64,000 nucleotides of DNA, from assembly GCA_025331435.1 (NCBI GenBank), contig JAIWNI010000026.1, positions 1 to 64,000 of the forward strand, read 5' to 3'. A program made the translations under genes and the position numbers. The notes below the pieces were generated by a model, which saw nothing but the letters and a program-made list of their open reading frames with translations, was not told the origin of the DNA and made no database searches. The stretch is from Choanephora cucurbitarum (lineage: Eukaryota > Mucoromycota > Mucoromycetes > Mucorales > Choanephoraceae). How positions within the stretch are numbered: the first letter of the stretch is position 1; each line of letters opens with the position of its first letter. Shown here one piece after another: positions 1-9,882 of this stretch.

Positions 1-34
1 CTCTATGGCGTTTGTTCAAAAAAAATTGGAAAAA

Positions 35-334
35 TAGGGGGTTTCATTTCTGAAATAATTTTCTTAAAACTTTCAGGATCTGAGTTTAAAGTGAAAATGA
101 TTGGATGAGACAAAATTTCAAAGAGGTCAGAATTTGTTCAAGAAAAAGCTTGAACATTTTTGAAATAATTTCTTGAAATTTTACTTTTTGCACATGAACT
201 GCAGCTTCCGAATAATGAGCCTTGAAAGTTCCAAAGAAATAATTCAAAGGGGGACTCATTTGCATTTTTGAACTTTTAATATGATTGGCAAACTCTAAAT
301 TATTTCAAGATTTATTCAGAAATGAAACCCCCTA
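35..334. mobile_element. Foldback / MITE-like element with TA-flanked terminal inverted repeats
   Basis: The 20 bases at 35-54 (TAGGGGGTTTCATTTCTGAA) are the exact reverse complement of 315-334, enclosing about 260 bp of A/T-rich DNA that is itself partly self-complementary. Both outer ends are TA followed or preceded by a run of five G/C, so the structure reads TA-GGGGGTTTC...GAAACCCCC-TA. That is what a Tc1/mariner-type MITE with a TA target duplication would look like. No ORF of any length lies inside, so it would be non-autonomous. Seen: the inverted repeat. Inferred: the transposon origin. An alternative is a chance or RNA-level hairpin, which is unlikely at 20 perfect bases. Confidence 0.6.
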
Positions 335-402
335 ATGTAAAAGTTGAGGAATATTCCCTTTTTACATGACTGCTTTTAAGTTAACTCTACTGAATCGCTT
401 TT

Positions 403-786
403 ATGATCCGTCAACTTCGATTTGATTGTCGCTCTGGATTGCTGTGCCTTTTTATTACTATTAAACATCTGCCCAAAAACGACACTGATTATGAACCTCA
501 ACTGATATATTATAACGTGCAAATCTTAAAAGCCCACTTTAATTACATAACAAATTATACAGCAGATCTTTCATCCCACTTTGTACTACTCGGCAAGACA
601 TGGGCAACATCATTGCAGCATTTTGAACTTTCTGGATTTGAAGAAATGTCCCATGATGATAATCAAGGCACAACTCCTAGAGCAAGTTGTAGTCTCTGCT
701 TTGTTAAAAAGCATCTCATTGAAGATAGACGTGTATCATCAAAGCATGCAACAATGGTACGTAGGATTGAATGCTTAAATGAATAA
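403..786 (+). CDS. Unsupported hypothetical ORF (127 codons)
   Basis: An ATG-to-stop ORF follows the foldback element. I recognise no domain. It contains a few plausible folded stretches, but a second frame over 581-778 is equally protein-like, so it may be a decayed gene or transposase fragment with a frameshift. There are no neighbouring exons I can join to it. Treat it as a placeholder rather than a gene. Confidence 0.12.
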   Translation: MIRQLRFDCRSGLLCLFITIKHLPKNDTDYEPQLIYYNVQILKAHFNYITNYTADLSSHFVLLGKTWATSLQHFELSGFEEMSHDDNQGTTPRASCSLCFVKKHLIEDRRVSSKHATMVRRIECLNE

Positions 787-1205
787 AGAGTCACATTGAT
801 GTTGTTGTGAGCTGAGTGTTCTACGTCAGCTGCGGTAATTGAATCTCTCTCTTGACAAGAACATTTCCTTTTTAGTTTGCTCTGCCATTATTTCCTTTCT
901 TGATCTGTTCACCTTTCTCTTGACAATTGGTTCTATCCAATCTTTCCTATTATATATTATCATCCGTATTTCATTAGTATAAATAATCCTCATCATTATT
1001 TCAATAAACATTATCTTTATCTTACTCAATCAATTCTGTCCCTACTTGAGTTCAATTGAAGTAATCTCTTTTATTCTTTTCTATTTTATAACAAATCTAA
1101 AGTCCGTCAATCCGGCTTATTTTAATGTTGAAAACGCCCGACTAGTACTTTTTCAAAAAGTGCCTTGTCTGCTTTTTTTTTTGGTACTTATTTCTCTGCT
1201 CCTAC

Positions 1206-1264
1206 CCTTAACGGAAGTAAAGATAACTTCCCCCTGCAAAGGGGTGGCCTTTGCGGCTGTTAAG
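1206..1264 (+). repeat. Cloverleaf repeat, copy 1
   Basis: This is the first of three identical 59-bp copies (others at 1291-1349 and 1407-1465). The ends CTTAAC and GTTAAG pair. Inside, GGAAGT pairs with ACTTCC over a 7-nt loop, CCCT pairs with AGGG over a GCAA loop, and GCC pairs with GGC over a TTTGC loop. The fold is therefore an outer stem with three hairpins. It is preceded by a 16-bp left flank (ttctctgctcctaccc) shared with copy 3 but lacks the right flank. It resembles the double-hairpin elements known from fungal mitochondrial DNA in general design; that comparison is from memory. Confidence 0.85.
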
Positions 1265-1290
1265 CGACTGGAAGCTTACATTTTACTCGA

Positions 1291-1349
1291 CCTTAACGGA
1301 AGTAAAGATAACTTCCCCCTGCAAAGGGGTGGCCTTTGCGGCTGTTAAG
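1291..1349 (+). repeat. Cloverleaf repeat, copy 2
   Basis: Identical 59-bp core to copies 1 and 3. It lies 26 bp after copy 1. It lacks the left flank of copies 1 and 3 but carries the right flank (GTTAAG followed by tgggagagttcaccctccat) shared with copy 3. Copies 1 and 2 together therefore look like one full unit interrupted by a duplicated core plus a 26-bp spacer. Confidence 0.85.
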
Positions 1350-1406
1350 TGGGAGAGTTCACCCTCCATTTGCCATGCAACGATCTCTTCTTTTCTCTGC
1401 TCCTAC

Positions 1407-1465
1407 CCTTAACGGAAGTAAAGATAACTTCCCCCTGCAAAGGGGTGGCCTTTGCGGCTGTTAAG
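1407..1465 (+). repeat. Cloverleaf repeat, copy 3 (complete unit)
   Basis: Identical core, here with both the left flank (from about 1391) and the right flank (to about 1487), so this is the most complete unit. Identity of all three cores, including loops, implies recent duplication or gene conversion rather than conservation of pairing alone. Confidence 0.85.
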
Positions 1466-2305
1466 TGGGAGAGTTCACCCTCCATTTAGAAACGCCTTCA
1501 AAACAACTACTAAAGCTTTTTCGCTTCAAGCTTGCTTTATAAGGTGAAGAGAGGCAAAAACAAATCTGCTTTCTTTAAATATGGATACCAACATATGGCT
1601 ATTTGGTCCGCACAAATTACCGAATGTCTTGCATTTATACTCATCACTCAGTATCTTGGTAAAATAGCATCTCTTTGTTCTAATTCCTTTCAGCAGAGAT
1701 CTTAATGAAAGCTATGGTTGCTTAGTTGGGTAGAAAGCTATAGGCCTCAAGAAATAAATAATTGAACGCATGACTTTTTCGTTTGAAAACTCAGACTCAA
1801 TAACCAAGTACTGGCTGTATAACTTGGCATGTTTGATCTAAAGCTTTCTCAAATGGGGATTCATATTTGGATAACAACAATATATGCCATAATTGTAGAT
1901 CAAGTGATTCTGTCAACAGTTGAGCCAGTTCAGGGCAATAAGCAGGCGTTATGGATCTGTGATAAGGATGAGTTAAACAGTAAACACTACTAAAAAGCAT
2001 GATGCAAGACTACATATAACAGACGGTATAAACATAGCAAAGGCAATAAAAAAGAAATAACCACTGAAAGAAAAGAAACTGATACTGCATCCTAGCATGA
2101 CTGTATTAATATAGTCTCTATTTTGAAGATAAAAAAAAGAAAAAAAAAGGAAAAAAAAAGCTACTGTTGTATACAGCTCCTTTAAAACAAGACCTCTCTT
2201 TTTCACATACATACTGCCATCAATCCAATATGAATGAGTTGTTAGTGCAAACGTAAATAGGAAAAAGATCTACGAAATGCAGCTAAAAAAGAAAAGGAAA
2301 GGAAA

Positions 2306-2332
2306 ATTTCAGATTTCAGATTTCAGATTTCA
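2306..2332 (+). repeat. Tandem heptamer (ATTTCAG) x 3.9
   Basis: Direct perfect tandem copies of ATTTCAG at 2306, 2313 and 2320, with a partial fourth. It lies about 150 bp beyond the 3' end of the PD-(D/E)XK gene. A simple slippage repeat with no function evident. Confidence 0.8.
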
Positions 2333-2479
2333 AACGTCTATGCTTTTACTGGGCACTGTAAAGACGTTACTTTGATCAATCAAGTAGATTATGTGGTATG
2401 CATCATTGAGTTTAAACAGCAAAAATCAAACAAAAAGAATGCATTAAATAAAACAAAGCAAAACAAAACGAAAAGACTT

Positions 2480-4609
2480 TTATTCGGCCACAAAGCGGCA
2501 GAGAGGAAGTAGCTCGGACTGAGCACCATTACTAGCTTCAAAGTCCTCAAAGGCTTCAGAAGCAAAAGCCTAAAGTTATCATTAGTCAAAAAGAGAAAAG
2601 AGGCATGCTTTCTAAAGATAAGTACCTTTACTCTGAAGATGGCCTCGAGCAGGTTCTTCAGCAGATGAATTTCATTTCTGCCTTTGGGCAACGAAAAGGT
2701 GTCAAGTTCTACCATCTGGTAGATGGCTTCATGTTCGATTTTCATCATGTACAAGTAGCAGTTGTAGCCTAAAACATATGCTTAGTATAACATGCACTTC
2801 TCTTGTTTGTCTGACATACCATCTACCAACAGCCCAAGCATATGTGGCTTTGCCATGCCACGCTTGATGGCTCCATCAAGCATAGACTTCAAAGTGAAGC
2901 CTAGCTTGATGAAGTCATTGCTGTTCTTGTTTCTTAGTGGTGCCTTTACTTCTGCAACAAAGACCTCAACAGGACTTTCTTGTTCATCATAAAAAAACAA
3001 GGTGTAATCTGGCTTGAGAATACAGTTGGAGAGTTTTTTGTTGCTCCATTCATACTGGAGTATGTCCTCATTATCTTGGCCTAGCAGGATGTCAAAGGAG
3101 CCTGCAATCTGATTCTTGATAAAGGCATCTTCAACGCCTTTTTTCTCCCAAGTTCTGTACTTGGGTACACTATGTATGAGGGGGAAAAATGAGCAAGATC
3201 AATTATGCCTTTTTTTTTTGGTATTTCTACTTACACTGAGAAGAGAGCAGAGGCAACCAAGGTCAAGTCACGATCGCCTTTGGCTTGTTCAGATGCAAGC
3301 AGGGACACCAAGTGACTTCGCAGGACATTCATATCACCGCTCTTGGTAATCTAGGTAGGAAGACAGAAAGATGGTTGATAAAAAGAAAAAAAAAGCAGAG
3401 AGATTCTGGTACTTTACCTTTTCAAGCTCCAAAAGCCAGACATCAACTACGAAAGGAAGTTCAACTTGATTTTTCTCAAAATCAACAGAGTCAACCAATG
3501 CAGTATGTTCAGATTGCTTCAAGAAGCTAGTAATGGATGCTGTCTTCTTTTTTGAAATAAAAAAAATGTTTGCCAAGGCACTGTAAATAGACATGTAAGA
3601 TGGTTAATGTGGTATTTGTCGATTGATAGCAGTATAAACTGAACGAGAAATAATGTAGGCCTTTATTAGGTGAAGAGAAAAAGTGTTAAACACGATAAAA
3701 AACTCTTCTTAATATAATCGGTGTTTGTAAATTACAATTCAGATGTGGTAAATACCACAGTTAAGATAGGCCAGAGCTTTCTTTTTGAGTGCTTCTTTTC
3801 GACTTACAGCTGTTCAATTGGCCGCATTTTTTCATCACTATTGTACTTGTCAATGCACATGCCCTTGATCTTCATCAACTCGCTGGAAACATCCAAGTCA
3901 CCTAACAACCACTATGATGGATGGTAACAATGAGTTTTCAAAAAAAAAAAATCTTTTTTATTTTCTAAAATGCGCAACTTACTCTTTCACTGCAGTTCAA
4001 CTGAGTGTCAAGAGGAGGAAGCAAAGCCAAGAAGGGTGCAATGCCCACAGATTTGGATGAGGTGGAGGAGCGGGACTTTGATCGAGTGCTCTCACCATCA
4101 TCTTTAGCCTTTCTCTATTCAAATTCAATTAATTATCTTCTCATGTTGCTTTATAATCTAAAAGATACTTTTGAGCCTGATGCTTCTTCATTTGTCTTCT
4201 AAGCAACACGTAAGTATGTAGATTGAAATTGAGCCAGCTTTTGACTTACCTTGCTCCAAATCTTGATATTCTCTTCACTGGCGTTACAGTGCTGCAGAAA
4301 TGTTAGTACATTTGAACTTGGATAATAATAAAGAGTCACTACCTTCAACTCATCCTTTATTCTTTTAACCTCACTGGTTTCTTGTTCACCAAGTGGGCCT
4401 CTCATTTCATTGAGATATTGGCTTAAGATGCTATGACACTCATGTTTAGTTATAGCAATGTGCTTATTTTTCATATAAATATCAATGGAGTTCAAATTGA
4501 TTTCTTTTAGGGGATATGAGTTAAAGTAATTCTGTAGAGTAGTGTTCATTTTAGAGAGAAAGAGATTGACTTGTTTATATATTTCCTCGTGTAACATAAT
4601 ATTGGCCAT
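2480..4609 (-). CDS. PD-(D/E)XK nuclease-like hypothetical protein, ten exons
   Basis: Reconstructed exons on the minus strand: 4609-4343, 4291-4250, 4198-4169, 4114-3983, 3911-3808, 3580-3418, 3341-3235, 3169-2820, 2768-2626 and 2569-2480. They join without frameshift to about 475 residues. I do not recognise a named family. Around residue 336 there is P-D-Y, followed about 18 residues later by hydrophobic-A-E-V-K-A-P (E355, K357). Spacing and setting match the catalytic core of PD-(D/E)XK nuclease folds. The first 100 residues are helical; residues 105-130 are Ser/Arg-rich and look disordered. No signal peptide or membrane segment. The start chosen is the first ATG; the 12 bases upstream begin with TTG and could instead be an intron acceptor. 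It diverges from coatomer epsilon with only about 97 bp between starts. A nuclease function is inferred from the motif only. Confidence 0.7.
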
Positions 4610-4706
4610 TCTCACTGTCAAGAAAAAAAAAAGAAGGAAAAAGAAGAGAAAAGAAACTCAGCAAATAAAGGTCTACTTCTTTCCTTAAAATATACATATA
4701 ACAACC

Positions 4707-5854
4707 ATGGATGAAGATTCAATCTTATTTGGCATTCGCAACTTATTCAGTGTAGGCAACTATCAAACAGTCATCAACGAAGTAAGCTCCAGTCGCGGTC
4801 TCTTCTCTACTGAAGCCAAGTTGGAAGCACAGACCTTTTTATACCGTTCTTATGTGGCTCAAGGCAAATACAACTTGGTCATCAACGACATTGGTAATGC
4901 AGAAGAAGCACCCTTAAAGGCCATCAAGCTGTTGGCTGAGTACCTTTCCAACAAAGGCAATGCAGCTGATTACGTGACCAAGGCCAATGCTCTCTTAGAA
5001 GAAGGCGCCAACCGTATTCATCCTGTTGTTCAAGTCACCATTGCTACTTTATTGGTACACGCAGGTCATCTTGAAGATGCTTTGAGAACACTTCATTCGC
5101 GCCAAAAGAAATTAGAATGGTAAGTATAGACAGATAACGATGGTTTCTCTGCTAATAAAATGCGTGTCTATAGTTCAGCTTTGGCCGTTCAAATCTATCT
5201 TTTAATGGATCGTTTGGATTTGGCTAGAAATGAAGTTGCCAGTGTAAAGACTTGGGCTGAAGATGCTTTGTTGTTACAAATGATGGAAGCTTGGGTTGAT
5301 CTTCGTGTGGTAAGTTGTCCAGGCCCAAATCATTCAGTGAACGAGTTAGTTTTTTTTTGTTAAACTAGAAAAAAATAGGGTGGAGAGAAATACCAAGAAG
5401 CTTTTTATATCTATGAAGAATTCGGACAATCAAGCACAGCTCAAACAGTGAAAGTGTTGAATGGTCAGGCTGCTGCTAATCTTACATTAGGCAGATATCC
5501 TGAGGCAGAGAGTTTATTGTTGGAAGCACAGAACAAGGTACATTTTATTACATGACATATTGGATACAAGGTTATAACAGAGCTATTAGGATTCAAACGA
5601 TCCAGATACCATCATCAATATGATTGCTTGTGCTATTTTGACAGCTAAACCTCAAGATGTTGTCAATCGCTATGTTAGGTAACATATTGATAACATATCA
5701 CATGAAAAATAGATAAGGAAATAACCTAACATGTCTTTAATATAGTCAATTGAAGGAAGTTGCTCCTGAACATCCTTACATTAAAGATCTCGACTTGAAG
5801 TCAAGCTTGTTTGACCGTTGTGCTTCTCGATATGCTCTTGCAGAATCTGCTTAA
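4707..5854 (+). CDS. SEC28: Coatomer subunit epsilon (COPI)
   Basis: Epsilon-COP is a TPR-like solenoid that stabilises alpha-COP in the COPI coat for Golgi-to-ER transport; it acts at the cytosolic face of Golgi membranes. Five exons (4707-5119, 5174-5309, 5379-5537, 5590-5678, 5746-5854) give 301 residues, the usual length for the family. Recognisable stretches are the N-terminal D-x-L-F-x-I-R-N-x-F-x-x-G-N-Y-Q, the A-x-A-V-Q-I-x-L-x-x-D-R-L-D-x-A segment, and the C-terminal H-P-x-I-K-D-L near the end. All four introns are GT-AG and 52-69 bp. The poly-A-rich sequence after the stop probably contains the cleavage site. The next gene (Vps20) starts only 130 bp downstream in the same direction. 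Confidence 0.93.
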
Positions 5855-5983
5855 AAAAAACTCTATATAATAAAACTTAATTATCCATCCTGATTGGCTA
5901 AATAAATGTGTGACCCAACTCATCTTCCCCTTTCTCATGCCGTTGTATTTTTTTTCTTTTTCTCTCTTTTTCTACATATCAAA

Positions 5984-6912
5984 ATGGGTGCAGGTGCTTC
6001 CAAAAACAAGATCACGTCTCAAGACAAAGCTATCTTAGATCTGAAGGTTCAGCGTGATAAATTAAAGCGATATCAAAAGAATGTAAGGCCTTCTTGAGCT
6101 AGGTAAACATTGACGGAAACTGTTCTTATTGACTTATACGGAAAGATAGATAAATAAAGTGATAGAAAAAGAAATAGAAGCTGCTAAATTAGCATTACAA
6201 CAAGATAACAAACAAAAGGCATTGCTGGCTCTAAAGAAAAAGAAGTATCAAGTTCAGTTGTTGGAAAAGACTGACCAACAGCTGCTTAACTTAGAGGAAT
6301 TGGTAAAGTGATACTATACAAGATCATCGATCTTTGAACTCATATGATTTATTTAGACACATTCGATTGAATATGCTTTGGTAGAAAAACAAGTTTTGGA
6401 AGGTTTACAGAAGGGCAATGATGTATTGAAGGAGATCCATAAAGAAACTTCACTCGAGGCTGTAGAGAAACTAATGGACGATACAGCAGATGCCATTGCC
6501 TATCAAAATGTAGAGTAGAATGTTAGGACAAGCAATGAAGAAGCTTCTCATGTCTTGTATTTTATATAGGAAATTGATGAAATGTTGCATGGTTTGATTA
6601 GTGCAGAAGATGAAGAAGAGATAGAGCGTGAATTGGAAGCATTGAGAGAAGAAGAAGTAAGTATAAGTATAAGATGAGACACAGTAATGATTGACAACAT
6701 CTTTATAAAAAAAAAAGATCGATGCTGAATTACCCGAGGTACCTGCCAATAAATTACCTGAACCTGTGGTTGATCATGAGATTCCAAATGTACCTACACA
6801 TGTCCCAAAACAAGGTAAACTACGTACACTGATTCCCTTTAGAATTTAATCACTGACTACTTTATTAGCAGAGAAGCCCAGAAAGGAAAAGCAAGCCATG
6901 ATGGCTACTTGA
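5984..6912 (+). CDS. VPS20: ESCRT-III subunit Vps20 / CHMP6
   Basis: Vps20 nucleates ESCRT-III filaments on endosomes after recruitment by ESCRT-II. Six exons (5984-6082, 6150-6302, 6357-6509, 6570-6656, 6718-6814, 6869-6912) give 210 residues, matching CHMP6 length. The start MGAGASK is a strong N-myristoylation signal (Gly2, Ser6), as expected for this subunit. A basic, helical N-terminal half (Lys-rich coiled coil) is followed by an acidic C-terminal half with a Snf7-type helix around E-I-D-E-M-L. The proline-rich E-L-P-E-V-P...L-P-E-P region resembles a MIM2 motif for Vps4 binding (inference). The last exon is only 44 nt. The acceptor of intron 1 was set at 6149 because the nearer AG would give a stop. 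Confidence 0.92.
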
Positions 6913-7134
6913 GCAATGTATCGAATACAAACTGTTTAAACTAATTAAAGCGATGATGTTTTATTGTTTTATAAAGTCGATAGAGTAAGATGGACAAATG
7001 AATAAGAACATGCTTTTTTGAGGTTTACTTCATTATGATGGCTGCTGAGACAGAGAAAAATCATCAGAAGCACCATACATTAATCATGTTCTTCAAGTGG
7101 AAACAAGTGAAATTTTACTTACCTGTCGTATGGC

Positions 7135-8811
7135 TCATTGCTTAAAATACACATACTTGTTATTTATTTGAAGAGTCCCGATAGAGTGACATATGATTTC
7201 CAAATAGCCTACGGACAATACTTTAGATAATTGCATTTTGTCAGCAAGATCAGAAGTGTGTTCATAAGTAGCTATCAATAAATCTCTGCATGTTGAATGT
7301 ACTCGAAGAGAGACAGTGTCCAGATACTGAGTATCGCGTTTGTCCAATAATATTGCTTTATCCTTCTTTTGATTCATATCTATACAGTACCATTCCGAAT
7401 GTTTTTGTGATTGCAGACGGAAGAACTGAATAAGTCCGTCGGTTTTTAGAATACGAAAGTCTTTGATGCTAACGCTAGTTAGCCTTTGCTGCTTTAGATT
7501 GATTTGACCATAATAAGGGGATTGCTTAAATGTTGCTCCATCTAAATGCAATTGCTTAAGCTCAATGCAATGGGTGGAAATATAATCGAGAACAGTTTGA
7601 GATAGCATGCAATTCTTAATATTGATCTCCTGAAGTGGATAACCTTGACCGTTCAGCTCTTCCGAATCATTCCGCTCAATAGTTACTATCACCATGATCA
7701 AATCAAGGCGCTCTAGATATCGAAAACGCTTTAGGATGGTATCAATGTTGGCATCTCTTGGTTCTCCCCATCGATAGTTTTTTAGCACCAATTGAGTTAG
7801 ATTTGGACATGCACTAGCGATAGTTCGGAGAGGATTTTTAAAAGAAGCTGCATAATAGAATTCGAGCTTTCTTATGGCTGAGAAATTATCTGAATCCATC
7901 CTACATTCTTGTAAGAAGTTTTCGGCTGGGCCATGGCTGCTGAATATATTTGCAAGGCATATGCTTTTCTTTTCTTTCAATTGTCGATAGCACACTTGAT
8001 TAAGGCTGATGTTTTTGAATTCGATATAGGTTAAAAGAGGACATCCAGAGAGAAATCGTCTGCAAGATGCTTCATAATCGAGCTCATTTTGAGCATTGGA
8101 AAAATCCCAATCATTCGTTTTGATGTCGTTCAGCAAGTAGAGAGCTTGTAGGTTTGGGTAGCAACGACTGAAATAGCTGAACCATTTAGATAGATCGCCT
8201 GGGGCAGAGCTTGAAGAGAATGTCAATTCCAATTGTCGTAGTGTATTTATTGTCCGCATTCGTTGTCTGATTATGACTTGGCTGGGTTCTCGGCATTTAA
8301 CTGACAGGATCTCTAAGAATGGACACGCAGAATGGATGTATTCTAATAGATCAGAGCCAAGGTCACATCTCCCTGCTACATATATTGTCAAGTTTCTCAA
8401 GTGGCGAGGAAGAATTAAGTCAGTCAAAAGATTCATTTGGTCTGGGAGTGAAAGAAGTGTAAGTGAGTGAAGTTTGCGGAAAGACCGACCTGACGAAAGA
8501 GCACTCTTGTCACAGGTATACGCCTGTAAGCAGACTGAACTCAAGCAAGGAAATGACTGTGTTAGTATCTTCAGTTCGCTAAAGTCTATTTGCGAAACAA
8601 ATATACTGAGATGTCGAACATGGTGATGTTGTTTGGTCTGATCCAAAAACTGACGCAGTTCGTCTTTTGCGGAGATCTTGACGCTCTGGAAGACAAACTT
8701 GATATAGAATTGGTAAAATTGGCGGTTGACAAGTACAAGCTGAAGATGTTCCCTAAGAGAGAGGTAGCTACCGATTAAATGCAGCACTTCTATAGGTAGA
8801 TTAAGTATCAT
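7135..8811 (-). CDS. F-box / leucine-rich-repeat protein
   Basis: Single-exon gene of about 558 residues. The N-terminus L-N-L-P-I-E-V-L-H-L-I-G-S-Y-L is a classic F-box, which docks to Skp1 in an SCF ubiquitin ligase. The rest consists of irregular leucine-rich repeats of the form C-P-x-L-x-x-L...L. Substrate is unknown. I chose the ATG at 8811 because it places the F-box at the very N-terminus; the longer frame upstream begins with GTG, which is not expected in a nuclear gene. The predicted 3' end lies about 220 bp from Vps20, in convergent orientation. F-box/LRR proteins are numerous in Mucorales-like genomes, so orthology cannot be assigned. Confidence 0.85.
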   Translation of the reverse strand: MILNLPIEVLHLIGSYLSLREHLQLVLVNRQFYQFYIKFVFQSVKISAKDELRQFLDQTKQHHHVRHLSIFVSQIDFSELKILTQSFPCLSSVCLQAYTCDKSALSSGRSFRKLHSLTLLSLPDQMNLLTDLILPRHLRNLTIYVAGRCDLGSDLLEYIHSACPFLEILSVKCREPSQVIIRQRMRTINTLRQLELTFSSSSAPGDLSKWFSYFSRCYPNLQALYLLNDIKTNDWDFSNAQNELDYEASCRRFLSGCPLLTYIEFKNISLNQVCYRQLKEKKSICLANIFSSHGPAENFLQECRMDSDNFSAIRKLEFYYAASFKNPLRTIASACPNLTQLVLKNYRWGEPRDANIDTILKRFRYLERLDLIMVIVTIERNDSEELNGQGYPLQEINIKNCMLSQTVLDYISTHCIELKQLHLDGATFKQSPYYGQINLKQQRLTSVSIKDFRILKTDGLIQFFRLQSQKHSEWYCIDMNQKKDKAILLDKRDTQYLDTVSLRVHSTCRDLLIATYEHTSDLADKMQLSKVLSVGYLEIICHSIGTLQINNKYVYFKQ

Positions 8812-9882
8812 AAGAAAGAAATCCAAGAGCAAAGCAACGCTCACTTACTTCCTTCATGCGCGATCCTTTTACTTTACACTCAGCAATTAATACTCAGTTA
8901 CTTGATAGATTTTAACAATACGCGTATAACCACAAAATTCTGTTTCGAATAAGTCTTTCTAATTGCAATGTGCAAAGAAAAAGGCTATCACTACCTTTTG
9001 CTCCATGGTAGCTTGAGATCAAGTTGTGTTAATCCTCGCTTCATTGACTGAAATAGAGTTTAGAGAAGATATCATACGGTCCCTCCTATTTGAATTGCGA
9101 AGCTTAAGCAATGATTGGATAAAATTAAGCAGTGCTCATGGTATACATATAGTTTATTGAATGAGCCTTTTATGGCGTCTACTAATAACACCAGTATAGA
9201 GCTCTGAGATTAACTCTTTCTCAATTTCGCAAACTGAATTAAATTCTGTAACAAAGATTGCTTGATATACAAAACAAGAGTGAAGCACATTCAGCATATA
9301 GACTACTGTACATGGTCTAGCAACAAAAATCTGTCCTGCTTTAATTTTTAAATAATCATTTGCAATGGAAATTCACTAGCATTTATAAGTTAGTAAGAAA
9401 ATCAGCAAATGCGACCAATAAGTTCTATGCTTTAATACCTATAAGAAGAAATGGCAAAAGTCAGAAACAATTCAATGAATTACACAAATTACCCCGATAG
9501 AATTTTATGACTAATGCGGTGTTGACAGTAAAAAAAGGGAAAGATAAAGAATTTGAATTCGAAATACTGTATTAGTTAGCCGATAAGCTCAGCTGCTTTT
9601 TTTTTAGCTGACAGACTATAACATAGACTCGCGGCATACCGACATGTACCGAACCTCATCACTTTGATTTACGAATAAGAAAGTCTTTACCTTGTATCTG
9701 GCTTTCAATCATGTAAGCTATTCAAACCCGCTTAAGCTAGATAGATCACTTTTGTTATACACAAAAAAAAAGAATAAATAAACAAAAAAAACTTTGATCC
9801 TTTCTACTTCTTTTTTCTTTCTCTTTGTTCTCTTTTTACTTTCTCTATATCTTTCTTTCATTTCTCTCTTTAACTTCCAATC
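8812..9882. other. Divergent intergenic region, F-box gene to peptide transporter
   Basis: About 1.07 kb with no supported ORF. It holds the promoters of two divergent genes. The last 100 bp before the transporter is strongly pyrimidine-rich (tttctttctctttg and similar), a common feature of leader regions here. Nothing else recognised. Confidence 0.6.

Larger units (their letters stand above)
787..2479. other. Gene-poor interval holding the cloverleaf repeats
   Basis: No gene is supported here. The stretch holds three copies of a structured 59-bp repeat (1206-1465), a tandem heptamer (2306-2332) and poly-A/poly-T tracts. The short ORFs over 1046-1348, 1797-2000 and 1973-2212 are built from the repeat or from homopolymer runs and show no protein-like composition. 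Confidence 0.6.

Noticed and set aside
1206..1264. tRNA gene from the cloverleaf fold
   Set aside because: 59 nt, no T-loop GTTC box, no anticodon arm of correct geometry, stems of wrong length.
1046..1348. 100-codon plus-strand ORF over the cloverleaf repeats
   Set aside because: Reading frame is made from two copies of the structured repeat; no protein-like pattern.
1206..1465. CRISPR-like array (three repeats with spacers)
   Set aside because: Eukaryotic window, repeats too long, spacer lengths 26 and 57 bp, no cas genes; the cloverleaf explanation fits better.
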